A stretch of 64,000 nt of DNA from Hydra vulgaris. Taxonomy: Eukaryota; Cnidaria; Hydrozoa; Anthoathecata; Hydridae. A program made the position numbers and the translations under genes. Below, in pieces: positions 37,690 to 49,079 of this stretch (position 1 is its first letter; each line of letters starts with the position of its first letter). The stretch covers positions 63,070,001-63,134,000 of the forward strand of contig NC_088922.1 of NCBI RefSeq assembly GCF_038396675.1, written 5' to 3'. Under the pieces are notes generated by a model. The model made no database searches and was not told the origin of the DNA. It saw only the letters and a list, made by a program, of their open reading frames with translations.

Positions 37690-38780
37690 TGTCTTTTACT
37701 TTTTCACTAGAAGTTTCAACATTATGTCGAAAACAAGACGCCAATGGAATTGATGGCTCTTCAAGATTACTTCCTGATGCTTGTGTGTTTTTTGGCACAA
37801 ACAGCCGTGCCTCTTAATAAATATCTGTAAAACGAGTCTTGAAATACATATGGCTAGGAGCATTAAACCTATATACAAGTGTTTTGACATTAAAGTATGG
37901 AACCTTCTTGTAGTTCATAAGACCTGCAATTTTTGAAAAATTTTTAGTGTCGCTTTTTTACATTTTGGATGATCAATAAGAAACTCAAGTAATACTGCTG
38001 ATATATGACTGTTTCTATTCTGTGGAACAAAAGAATCAAACCAAAGTATGAACTTGTTAATATTAGGAAAGTCCTTGTAAACCTTATTTAGCATTTATAC
38101 CATAGCAATAGCAATATCTTTACCAGAACGACCAGGCATACCTTCATGCCATAACATACTATATGCTTTTTTGTTCAGTGAAGAATGACCTGCCAAATTA
38201 TAACAGCTGAGTTTTCTTTTATAAAAAAAGTTTCCGACATTAGTTTTTGGCAAACGCAAGACATTTCGAAGGTCAATACATGCTATAGTTGTGGTCGGGT
38301 AGTTTAACTTTTGATCGTTATCTCTCCCTATTTTGGTTTCAATTTTCAATGCAATATGCTTGTTGTTATTCTTTTGGATTTGCTCTTCATTTGCATTTTC
38401 AAGAATGCAAAATTGGTATCACATAGTTCTTTTATTGGCTTCAGAAATGCAATATTAAGTTTGGTATTAAAAACATTTCAATACATACATTCCTTTGCTG
38501 GTAAAATTTCACATTGAGTACAATATGTTACTTACAACTCATAAAGCTTCCTCAAATTTAACGACCCATCAAAGTATTGTTTGCAGGAAATGCTTCGACA
38601 ATAATGCGACTCAACTCGATGAAACAAGTTGATATGGTTTTCTATACTCTGTTTGGTAAGTTCAAGAACTTTTTTTTTACAATGTTTTCCCTATTTTGTT
38701 GGGGCAGAAATACCAGTTTCAAGTTTATCCTCATGATTGTACGATACCTGCCTGCAGCTGATGTCTAATGTAGATAAATA
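37690..38780 (-). pseudogene. transposon-like multicopy gene remnant
   Basis: Minus-strand pieces in order: ESHYCR-like/SCKQYFDGSLNLRKLYEL (about 38630-38540); ACIDLRNVLRLPKTNVGNFF then KRKLSCYNLAGHSSLNKKAY and MLWHEGMPGRSGKDIA (38349-38095); KFILWFDSFVPQNRNSHISA (about 38060-37990). The order resembles a large multicopy family in invertebrate genomes in which an Asp-Leu-Gln start, an LWxE block and a DxCxxQN block suggest a DDE-like nuclease. Here the last motif reads FDSFVPQN. Stops break it. Function is inferred only from this resemblance. Confidence 0.5.
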
Positions 38781-38949
38781 AAACTCCTTACATACACGAT
38801 GCTTGACATCATCAACAAAGAAGTTGTAAGAATAAGTATATTTTCTGCTTGAATTGTTTCCTTTATTTGTCCGAGTTCTTTTTTTATCTAATCGTTCAAT
38901 ATTTTCACTAAAAAAGCGTTACTTTTCAATATGAGACATTCACCACAGT
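38781..38949. other. non-coding sequence
   Basis: Nothing recognised before the T-run at 38950. Confidence 0.3.
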
Positions 38950-39357
38950 CCTTTTTTTTTTTTTTTTTTTAGTTTACATTATTTACATGTCGTGATTTAC
39001 ATGTAATATAAACATATAAACTTGGAATCTGGAAGAAGATCATATCGATCTTGTCGCCAGAACTATATAAAAATTACAATATAAATATAATACAAATATA
39101 TACAAGTAGTTTATAACATAATAACAATCCAAAACATTTGAAATAATAAGTGGTTAAAATAATATCTTCAAAAATATTTCAATTATTATCCATTGAAAAA
39201 ATGATATTCTTTAACTTGTTTTTAAAAACAGAAAAAGAGATTTTAGTTTTACCACCGTGTGGAGGTAATCTTTGTTGACTAGCAATTAAATGTCTTGGAA
39301 CATTAGGAATTGTTATATTAGCAACAACCTTGATATTAGCATGTCGTGGAAAATCTG
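38950..39357 (-). CDS. terminal exon with genomic A-run, unrecognised gene
   Basis: On the minus strand a textbook acceptor (polypyrimidine tract then ttttttcag) precedes 39357. The frame reads DFPRHANIKVVANITIPNVP then RHLIASQQRLPPHGGKTKIS and ends NIIFSMDNN stop near 39190. About 220 nt of AT-rich sequence follow, ending in about 21 A residues (T-run 38950-38970 on the + strand). The A-run suggests a 5'-truncated retrocopy or LINE-mobilised 3' end; the acceptor suggests a real exon. No homologue recognised and no upstream exon found. Confidence 0.45.
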
Positions 39358-39369
39358 AAAAAAATTAAA

Positions 39370-40380
39370 AACAAAAAAAGTTAAACACTGTAAATAAGTA
39401 ATAAAAAAATAGTTTATTCAATATACGAAACAAGCTGTTATACACTTTGAACCCTGCCAGTTACACATAAACTATATTATTACATATAAATTATGTATGT
39501 ATATATACAACACAAACACAAGAGTATTCCTGAGGTTTTAACAAATACAAGTCCTAATAAAAAAATGTGCGGACTGTGCATTGTTTTTTAATAACTAAGA
39601 AAAGGTGATTAGCAAATATTAGAGAATAAATAAGAAAATAACTGTATTTTTGTTTATTTCTTCAAGACAAACTATTTTCCTCCGCCATTTTAATACTAAA
39701 TAAACTCCTAAGGGATTAACTTATTTGAATAAAACTCATTTTGAATGATTGGTGGAAATACAACAAAATAACATTTATAACTAATACTATTTTGGACATA
39801 GAGCAATCGGTTACACCTGATTTGAAATTATTATTTTATTTGAGAAGTAGTACAGGTAAAAAGAAAAATTATTAAAAGAAAACCTTAAAAACTCATTTTT
39901 TTTCAAATTTGGACATAGAACAAAATAATTCTAACCTGAAGATATGTAACAGCATTTTTGTTATTTGTTAATAAATAATTCTTTGTCGTAAAATTTAAGT
40001 GTAACATTTAAATGTATTTAGGCCCGGAAATATTTTTGAACCCGACCCCGCAAAAGTTTGCCCCGATCCTAAAAAAACCGAGACTAGACATCAAGAGGTG
40101 CAAAAAATGTGTCGCAGAGTTTGGAAGAAGCATTGCTAACTCGAACAACATGTGGTACTAATGTGAAGCTTTCGCGAAATATTAGTGTTTAAAACCTTAT
40201 TTGCAATAACAACATATGTTATGAAATAAAAGTTTACATTTCATGGTTGTTTACTAATAGTAGAAGTACTAATCTGAGGTAAATACCAATTAAGTAAGAG
40301 ATTATAATATAATATAGACAATTTTAATTAGTAATGACAGTAATAAAATTGTAAATAAAATAAAGTAATAGTAACATCAC
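39370..40380. other. non-coding sequence
   Basis: Nothing recognised apart from a slightly GC-richer patch near 40020-40150. Confidence 0.4.
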
Positions 40381-40497
40381 GTATAATAATAATACTAATA
40401 ACAATAATAATAATAATAATAATCTATTATAAGCCTAATATTTTAATCAAACTGTTTTTCTATTAAATAGTCGAAAAGACGGTTTGTAATAGAATCA

Positions 40498-42835
40498 TCA
40501 ACGTATTTTACCGAACAGCAATTTGGGATAGATACTAAAAGGTCGAAGGTAATAACGAGAACGTTTTTTGGTGGTAAAAAATTTGGAGAATAACGGAGGG
40601 AGGTTAACTTGTTTATGATTCCAGAAAAAAAGATAATTTAATTGATAAACAAGATCACATAATTTGAGTACTTTTGATAGAAAGTAAAGCATGGCAGAGT
40701 TAGAATTATATTGTTGAAAGCATATTATTTTTAAAGCTTTATTTTGTAGGTTAAATAATCTTAAAAAAGCATTAGACTTGTATTGTCCCCAAACCTGCCA
40801 AGCATATCTAAAATGTGGTAAAAAATTGCATGGTATATATTAAGTAGAGTTTCATAATTGACATAGTGGCGAATTTTGGCCAGCATCTCATTTGATCTAC
40901 ACAATTTTACTGTTAAGTTTTTAAGATTAGAGGAAAAGGATAGATCTGAGTCAATTTGGATTCCAAGATACCTTAATGAAACTACGGGAAAGATTTTTTG
41001 GCCACTTAGTCTAAAGTTTAGGTTTTTATACATTTTAGACTGACTTGATTTGAAAAGAATGAGTTCAATTTTGTTGGTATTAAGAATTGAAGAAAGTTGG
41101 ATAAATCATAATTAATACGTTTGTTAACTTTTTTTAATGACTTGTTTGTTATGAGTAAGTTGGTATCGTCAGTATAATGGCAAGCTGTTAAAAATTTTAG
41201 ACAAATATCGAGGTCATTAAATATAATAAGGAAAAGCAATGGTCCTAATACGGAACCTTGGGTACATTCGTGGAGCATTTTATTGGAAAAGATTTGCCAT
41301 CATTGATGGAGACAAATTGCGATCTATTAAAAAGATAGGATGAAAACCATCGGAGAGTAGTACCTCGAACACCGCAGTGTTCCAATTTACTTAAGAGGAT
41401 AGAGTGATCAACAGAATCAAAGACTTTCTCTTAGTCAAGAAACACTCCCTATGCAAAAAATTATTATCTAGAGCATTACTAATAGTTTCAGTTATTTGCA
41501 TGAGTTGTAGTGTGTTTGTTACGAAATCCATACTGATGTTTGTTGAGACATTGGTTTTTGTCAAAAAAGCTATAAAGTCTGTTGTACATGGCTTTTTCAA
41601 ATATTTTACTAATGTTAGATAGAAGAGAAATTAGTCAATAATTTGTGTCGTCCATTAGAGAACCCTTTTTATGGATAGAAATGACTTTGGCCATCTTAAA
41701 AACTTCTGGGAACAAACCTTTATTAAAAGAATTATTCAATATGGTACAGAGAAACTCGCAAATAACACGAGAAGTAAGTTTAAGAAGGTGTGTAGAGATA
41801 CTATTTGGTTCTAAACTTTTACCATTTTGTAAACTATTTTTTATTAAATCAGACACTTCTTTTCAATCACTGGATTGAGAAAGAAAGAATTAGAATTAGC
41901 ATTTTTTAAATAGTTTGAGAGGATGCTTGTAAAAGAAATCATTTTACTTTTGGGTGGGCGTTGTATTGTTTCATAGTGTTTGTTAAAAATGTTAACAACA
42001 GCCATTCTGTCTGAGATAGTGTTACCATTAGACTATAGAATGTAATATTTAATTGGTGTAGAGGGTTTGATGTAAATAATTTTTTTTATTCCTTTCCATA
42101 TATTTTTTGTATTGTTGAGGTTTTTTTTAAAGAAGGAGATGTAGCATGACTTTTTGGAAATTCTTAATAAATTACTAATTTTATTCCTGTACAGTTTAAA
42201 TTTATTGAACAGTTGAGATTTTTAGATTTCATATACTTTTTGTAGAGCTTATTTTCATTGCAATTGACTTCAGAACTCCATTAGTGGTCCAAAGTTTAGA
42301 TTTGAGTTTAACTTGGTTTTTGGTCAGTTTTTTGTACGGGGCATAACGATCAAGTATTGTGTTGAATGTTTTCAAAAAGAAGTTCATTGACACATTGACA
42401 TCATTACCATTTTTGATATAAAACTTCCAGTCAATATTAGAAATATCCTGAATAAATTCATTATCATTGAAGTTCTTAAATGATCGTTTGATTGTTATGA
42501 ATTTTTTTCTTTTGAAAAAAATACTAGAAATGCAAACAAACTGTACCATGTAATCTGAAAATGATATTGTTTGTTTGCCAGAAATAAGATTAGGAATTCG
42601 AAAATTTAAAAAGATGTTATCAATAAATTTTTTTAGATTTACTGGTTACTCACGTTGGTTGAGTTATTGTTGGGTAAAAAGAGTAAGAACAAAGTGAGTC
42701 AAGGTAATCAGAGATAATAAGGGATACGTTGTAGTTTAGTAAGTCCATGTTAAGGTCGCCCATTAGCATAACCTGTTTATTTTCAGAACTAATTTTTTCA
42801 AGAAAAAGGATTAAAATAATTAGAAATAAATTCAT
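40498..42835 (-). pseudogene. LINE endonuclease and RT, decayed
   Basis: Endonuclease: KQVMLMGDLNMDLLNYN (about 42770-42720). Linker: ILDRYAPYKKLTKNQVKLKS then KLWTTNGVLKSI (near 42340-42250). RT: SLEPNSISTHLLKL then FKMAKVISIHKKG (41800-41660); TQGSVLGPLLFLIIFNDL (41265-41215). The catalytic box reads CHYTDDTNLL, with Thr where Ala (YADD) is usual. The C-terminal part has LRYLGIQIDSDLSF (about 40970). Stops and frame changes throughout. Confidence 0.8.
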
Positions 42836-43439
42836 TTGGGTTCATTGAAGGATGTCGGTAAATGCAGCCGATGATGATATTTTTCATAAAAGGTTTGATG
42901 ATTTCAATAAAGATAGATTCTAGGTATTTGGGGGCTTATACTATAAGATCTCTTCAAACATTGTAGTTTAGATTGGATTGTAAGTATAGAAGAGCACCTC
43001 TTTTTTCAGCTTAGTAAAGCTTTGTTCAATGTTATAGCTATTTATACTTATGTTATATTGGGTTCGTTAATGTACAATTTAGATTACGAAATTTCAAATA
43101 CTGTTGGGAGAATGGCAAGTGAACTTATGAGACTGCGAAGATCATCAATATGAAAGTGCAAAGAACCAATGTTTAGATGAACGTACAATCCAGAATTTGA
43201 TTTTAAAGTTTTATTAAGATCAAGAATATCGTACTATTTGGAAGTGTTAGAGATTTTATTTATACCCTTAAACAAATTTTTTGAATTGTATTGGACTTCT
43301 AAAGAATTTAAGGTTCTTGTGAGTCTGACATGATATAGTTAAAGAAAAGTCCGAAAGTGTGCTAAATGGCATGTTCTAAATTATGCAGTCACTACAGTAC
43401 TAGTCAGAAGAGTCTTTGAGAAGAAGGTTATACGAAAGT

Positions 43440-43553
43440 TTGTTGATTAAGTTGCATTTAGCATGAATCCAAGAAGAACAACAATCACATAAAATGCTTC
43501 TTTGACGATTGGTCACCGCTTTATTGCAAAACTTACAATGGTACTTAATTGCC
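43440..43553 (-). pseudogene. PHD-like zinc finger at the LINE 5' end
   Basis: The spacing C-x2-C (CKFC), C-x2-C (CDCC) and H-x2-C (HAKC), then YCSDC after a stop, is that of a PHD/RING-like finger. Some CR1/L2 elements of cnidarians and other animals carry such fingers; the assignment follows from the Cys/His pattern. Confidence 0.65.
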
Positions 43554-43559
43554 ATGTAA

Positions 43560-44384
43560 AAATATAAGTTAAAAACAAAGCAATAGTATATAAAATCATT
43601 ATTGATTTATATCAATAAATCAATAATGAATAAATATAGTATAATGTAAAAATAAAAGGTATAATAATTAACTAGTAATCATAAAAACTATATAGTATTA
43701 AAAATTTTAAATAGTTAATTTAATAAAAAATAATATAATAGCAGATAATATGTGTATAATAAATAGACAACATTAAAAGATACAACAACTAAAAAAAAAC
43801 ATCAACAACAAGTTATTAACTATATTAACGAAAAACAATAATATAATACATAAAAAAATAATAATATAATAAAAGAAAATTCATAAAAAAATAATAATAC
43901 AATTCAAGAAAAATATTAATAATAAAATTAGAAAGACAAAAAATTAAAATATTTTATTACAAATTAAATCGTTAAAAAATAAGTATAAAACAACCAATGT
44001 TTTTATTCTTCGTCTGTAATTTTCTTTATTTTTCATTCTTCTTTTCTTCTTTTGTTTCTTTTAATTTGTTAATTTTCTTTTTTTCTTTTTTTTTCTTTTT
44101 GTTTTTTTATTGTTTTGCGTAAGAGTTCTTTTTTTTTTTTTAAGCTCTAAATTCTGTTTATCTTTTTGTAAATTTTTTCTCTTGATTTAATTGTTTGTTT
44201 TAAATTAATTTATAAGGATATTGACTTGACTATGATTTATTGGTGATGATGATTTATTGGTGATGTTTTTAAAAACAATATTTATCTTTTAATTTGAGTT
44301 TAAATTTATTCTTTATCTTTACTTTAGCTTTTTTAATTGTTAAAAAAAAACGCGACCGCCATTTGCGAAGAATCTAGATCCATA
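43560..44384. other. low-complexity AT-rich sequence
   Basis: Long ATAA and TTTTC-rich runs. A 14-bp perfect hairpin is at 43597-43628 (cattattgatttat arm, 4-nt spacer). No gene seen. Confidence 0.5.
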
Positions 44385-44718
44385 TTGTTCGCCGTAAACT
44401 AAAACTTACAAAAACTTCGCATTAATATCTTCCGTATTTCAAGTTGCTATTGCGGAAGTTGTACTAAGCAAATTCACCTTCCGTAACACATTATACAAAA
44501 AAACAAATAATAATAATTCTGTAATAACTATTTACGAAAAGAAACGTGCGAAACAAATCATTTCGAAAGAATACTTGCGAAACAGTTACTTACGGAAGAA
44601 GCGTTTCGGAATGTGCGCTTACGGAATAGACTCGAAAGCATTCATTAAACTGTTATACAAAAAAGTGTTATTACTTATTATTTAAATAAAATAGGGTTAT
44701 TAAATGATTCTTCGATAG

Positions 44719-44721
<3 letters not shown>

Positions 44722-44786
<65 letters not shown>
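44722..44786. repeat. (TA)n tract at the foldback centre
   Basis: About 32 TA units; the tract continues for a few units (46365-46374) on the other side of the Tc1 element. Confidence 0.95.
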
Positions 44787-44789
<3 letters not shown>

Positions 44790-46364
44790 TGAGGCATATT
44801 CGTTTAGACGCATCAATTTTTTTCTCTTTGTCTTAATTTTTTTCTATGAATTGTCAACTGATATGCATGCAAGTTATTATCAAAATAATCGTTGTGTTGT
44901 GGGCTAATAATGTGTCTTTATTAACATAAGAGTATGTTTGATATACAAAAGTACTTTTTTTAATTGGAATATATCTATAGACGCAGTCATATTTTTGACA
45001 TTAAAAGATGGAAATTAGTAATGCGTATGTCCTCCATTACACTGGATCACCTCAAAAATTCTGCCTTTCATTGACTCCATTAGTCGTTGAAGTGTAGTTT
45101 GATCCAACTCGGACCATACTTCAAGGATTTTACACTTTAACTCAGTAACAGTTTTAAATTGGTGTCCGGCTGATTTAGCGTCATAAACTTTTCTTGATAG
45201 CATTCTATACACGTTCTCGATTGGATTTAAGTCCGGGCTACAAGCTGGCCATTTGAGAACCAAGATGTTGTGGTCTTTAATTTCATTCATTTCATAGAAT
45301 GCCTAGATGTGTGAATTGCAGCATTATCTTGCTGAAATATGGCATCATCGTCCATGTTTTCATCCATATAAGTTATGAGAACATCATCCAACATTTCTGT
45401 ATACTTTATCGAGTTCATTTTAGATAAACCACAACATAGAGTCAATTTTCCTGAATAAGAAAATCCACCCCATAATTTAAACCATAATTTCGTTTTGTTT
45501 GTGGGTCATTTATTGCTCTTCGATCATGCCAATAACAACTGTAAGAGTCCGGACCATCTAAATTGAACTTTTTTTCATCTGAAAATTTTACGTTTTGCCA
45601 CTCATGAGTCCAATGCATATGGTTTTTAGCAAACTGTAATCTAGCAACTTTATGGTGTTTTTTTAACATTGGTTTTTGGTGTGGTTTCTTCCACTTTACG
45701 TTTGGTGTTGTACGTAGAATATGTGCAACATGTTTATTGGTGACAGGCAATAATAATTTATCCTTTATTTGTGTTGCATTCAATTTATTTTTGGTTGCTT
45801 TGAAGCGAATTCGATTAATTTGCCGATTTGTTAATGCTTTGTTGCCGTTTGTTGCTTTTTTTACACCGTAATTGTCACCTTTTGCAATGTAGTTTCGTAC
45901 AACATGGTTAGATCTTCCAATTTTTCTTGCTATTTCTCGTAAAGAAAGTGCTGGTGAGATTTCTGAGCCACGATATAAATTAATTTGTATTTTTTCAGCA
46001 TCTGTCAAATACTTTCCTTTAGGCATTTCGTAAAATGCAATAAAAATGATACTGGCAGAGCAAAAGATCAAATTACACTAAAATTTATCAATTTATTTGT
46101 GTAAAAGTGATTAAAAATCAATAATTACCGTTATTAACCTGATTGCGTCTATAGATATATTCCAATTACAAAATGTGCTTTTGTATATCAAACATACTCT
46201 CATGTTAATAAAGACACATAGAAAAATTTTTTTTGTGGTTTTTATTAGCCCACAACACAACAATTATTTTGATAATAACTTGCAAGCATATCAGTTGACG
46301 ATACATAGAAAAAATTAAGATAAAGAGAAAAAAATTAATGCGCCTAAACGAATATGCCTCAGTG
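44787..46364 (-). mobile_element. Tc1/mariner-type transposon
   Basis: The ends are cactgaggcatattcgttta and its complement, flanked by TA on both sides. The inverted repeats are long, over 200 bp (44787 to about 45000, and about 46130-46364), including gttattatcaaaataat and tgtgttgtgggctaata blocks; the right arm has a small insertion. Total 1578 bp with one minus-strand transposase. Arm similarity is high, so insertion is fairly recent. Confidence 0.9.
45015..46071 (-). pseudogene. Tc1/Tc3-like transposase with two frame breaks
   Basis: The ORF opens at 46071; a likely functional Met is at MPKGKYLTDAEKIQINLYRG. The N-terminal paired helix-turn-helix is SLREIARKIGRSNHVVRNYI and RQINRIRFKATKNKLNATQI. 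Catalytic Asp 1 is in VKFSDEKKFNLDGPDS, Asp 2 in IFQQDNAAIHTS (about 45330), and the Glu in SPDLNPIENVYRML (about 45225). All three catalytic residues are present. A frame change near 45445 (after NYGVDFLIQEN) and another near 45292 interrupt it. The end is NGGHTHY at 45015. Confidence 0.9.
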
Positions 46365-46900
46365 TATATATATATGTAAAAGCTATTGAAGAATTATTTA
46401 ACAATATTATTTTATTTAAATGATAACATTTTTTGTATAACAATTTAATGAATGCTTTCGAGTCTATTCCGTAAGCGCACATTCCGAAACGCTCCTTTCG
46501 TAAGGAACTGTTTCGCAAGTATTCTTTCGAAATGATTTTTTTCGCAAGTTTCTTTTCGTAAAGAGTACATAAGGAATAATAATAATTTATTTTTTTTGTA
46601 TAATGCGTTATAAACGGAAGGTGAATTTGCGCAAGTACAACTTCCGCAATACCAACTTAAAATACGAATGATAAAAATGCGAAATTTTCGTAAGTTTTTG
46701 TTTACGGCGAACAACCCTAGTTTTAAGAGTTCTATATTTTAAAGAAGTTTTGAAAATGTTACCCTAAAATGGCGCCGAAAAAAATTGGTGAGCTTTTTTG
46801 TACATTACTAACTAAATTATTAATGTGGAAGAAATCTGCTCCCATCCTGAAGATGTAATCATAAACGAGTTTTCAAAACTCCAAAAGGAAGATATATTTA

Positions 46901-46947
46901 GTCTTAGATGTTTTTTCTTTACGGAGTAAAGAAAAAACATCTAAGAC
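46901..46947. repeat. perfect 22-bp hairpin inside LINE ORF1
   Basis: Arms 46901-46922 and 46926-46947 (gtcttagatgttttttcttt plus ac) with spacer gga. The phrase ctttacggag recurs at 46967-46976, so about 50 bp look like an inverted-duplication insert. Confidence 0.9.
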
Positions 46948-48249
46948 TATTATTCTTATAATTATTCTTTACGGAGATCCTTGAAAGTTTTGAACTAGAA
47001 CAATTTTCTTCCAACATTAGTCTCGATTCTGATGACCCTTTGAAGAAAAATCTTAGAAAAAGGTATAAGGTTTCTACATGTTTGGATGATATATATCTAA
47101 TGTCTATCTCCCTTGCTGAAAAACAACCTCACAAAGATTTTACTAAATTGATCAATAACTTGAAAATAATTAGCAAACAAATAACTACTCATGTTAAAGA
47201 AATAAATGTTTTGTCGAATTTAAAAGAACTCAACGACCTATAAAGATTATATATACCTATAAACATTACATTTAGATAACATCAGAATTCGGGAAGACCT
47301 TTGCTTAATGCAAGTAAAATACGACGAACTTTGTAAACCTATTACAAAAATAAAAAAAAATCAACAACAGCTGTCTCTAAACTGCGTCACTAAATCATCG
47401 GTTCTTGAAACAACTGCAGAAAACTCTTATGTTTCAAATTCAATAAACTATTGCACAACTCAAAATCAAACACAAAGTAAAACTATTCTTCACCGGAGTG
47501 AAAAATTAAAAACACTTCAGTGAAAAATTAAAAACACGTAAAACTAATGCACAAAAAGTTAAAATACAACCCAAAATGACATAATAACAAAAACAATTGA
47601 AAATAAAAATATCGATTGAGATTGTTTTAAAGAAAAAAAACATTTTGATTCGACACCGGGTACATTTATATCAAGAAAAGAACCAATCTTTGGCAATAAA
47701 ATAGCTAAGCACAGAAGTTCTATTGCAGGAAGCCGCATTATTTGAGAATTTGATATATTTGTCAGAGGCGTTTGCAATTCCATTTCAGAAGATCTTATGT
47801 ATGATTACTTAAAGAATGAAATAGGCTTTGAACCGATTGCTGTTAAACTCAACCGAGCAAATAAATATAATCTATCTTTCAAGTAACAATAAAAAGTTAT
47901 GAAAAATACATCATCCTAAAACCTGAAGTTTGGGACAACAACATTATTGTTAAACAGTTTCAAAAGTCTAGCGAATACTTAAAAACTGTAATACCTCAAA
48001 ATAATAACTATAAACCGTCAATATCGCGGTCAGTAAGAAAAAGTCAATCTGATGTCACATTGACTTTTGGACAACCAAGATGAACACATTCTTGCAATAA
48101 AAGGTTCATATGACAACAGCGTTTTTATTTTATTGGAGTTTATCTTACTTCATGTAGAAATACTTCTGAATCCTTAGAAAAATATGTCTCAACTTAGTTT
48201 GATTACCTCCATCGTTAACATAAATGAAGATAAAGGAGAATATATAATG

Positions 48250-48592
48250 ATGTATAATTGCCGGCGATTTTCAGTCATTTCCAGAAAATATATATGATAA
48301 GGAAGCCGGAAACAATAAAACACAAAATAATATTTCTAAGCACTTGACCAATTTTCTCGAATTGAATGAGTTTTTATTTTTTGATATAATTAATGGTGCT
48401 GGTTCTTCCTATACCTATAAACATAAAACTCCGATTGGTTTACCTTACATCGATTACATTGCAGTCTTAAAAGAATCATCAATAAGCTTTACTGACTGCC
48501 ATGTTATTCCTTCTTTATCTCTAAACATGAGTGATCACTTACCAATCACTAGAAATATTAATCTTCAAAATAAAGTCTATCGCCAGTTGTAA
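48250..48592 (+). pseudogene. LINE endonuclease, C-terminal half
   Basis: IIAGDFQSF-like start near 48258 (read as CRRFSVISR in a shifted frame), then NEFLFFDIINGAGSSYTYKH and IDYIAVLKESS, then MSDHLPI, the SDH motif that closes the endonuclease fold. Frames shift before 48344. Confidence 0.7.
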
Positions 48593-49079
48593 ATAGTATT
48601 CTTAAGAAATATAATACAATCCCAAAGTATGCATGGAATAATAATAACTTTATTAAAATTTAAAATCAGAATCTCTCAAATTTTTTCAAAGATTGCACCT
48701 TTATTGGAGAAGAAATAGAGAAACAATCTCAAACAAAATGCGAAAAAAAAAAAATGCTGCTATTTTAGGGATGGAAAACTGTTTCCAACAAAAAGAATCA
48801 GGAATTTACTCAAAATCATGGTGGACTCCAGAAATTAAATCAAGAAGATGTTCTCTCTTTCCACTTTAAAAAATGGCAAAAAAATAACTACTGCAGATCG
48901 CAGGAATGCATTTCATTTGATAAAACAAGCTAGTTCGTAAAAATTTCCGCAAAATTGTAAAAACAGCTCATAACATAAAAATCAATAAAATCGCTGAAAA
49001 TGTTGAATACCTTCGAAAAAGTAATGGAACTATATCCAAAGTAAAGTTTTGGAACAATATCCAAAGAATTAAATCAAAT

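Larger units (their letters stand above)
40381..43553 (-). mobile_element. LINE with N-terminal zinc finger, near full length
   Basis: A minus-strand CR1-like element. The 5' end encodes MAIKYHCKFCNKAVTNRQRS then ILCDCCSSWIHAKCN (43553-43440), a PHD-like Cys/His finger. Then come decayed endonuclease, RT (to about 40498) and a 3' tail of (ATT)n type (40381-40424). Order and length fit a one-ORF element of about 3.1 kb. Frames are broken many times. Confidence 0.8.
44385..46714. mobile_element. large foldback element with a TA-rich loop
   Basis: The left arm (44385-44721) and right arm (46375-46714) are inverted copies over about 335 bp. They begin ttgttcgccgtaaac and share blocks such as ttgcggaagttgtact, catttcgaaagaatacttgc, gaatgtgcgcttacggaata and gactcgaaagcattcatt. 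The arms meet at a (TA)n tract, now occupied by a Tc1-like transposon. No target duplication was recognised. The arms are GC-richer than the flanks and rich in acgg/cgaaa phrases. Confidence 0.85.

Noticed and set aside
46315..46714. Minus-strand frames in the right foldback arm
   Set aside because: They lie in the inverted arm and have no family features; the left arm has the same sequence inverted without a matching gene.
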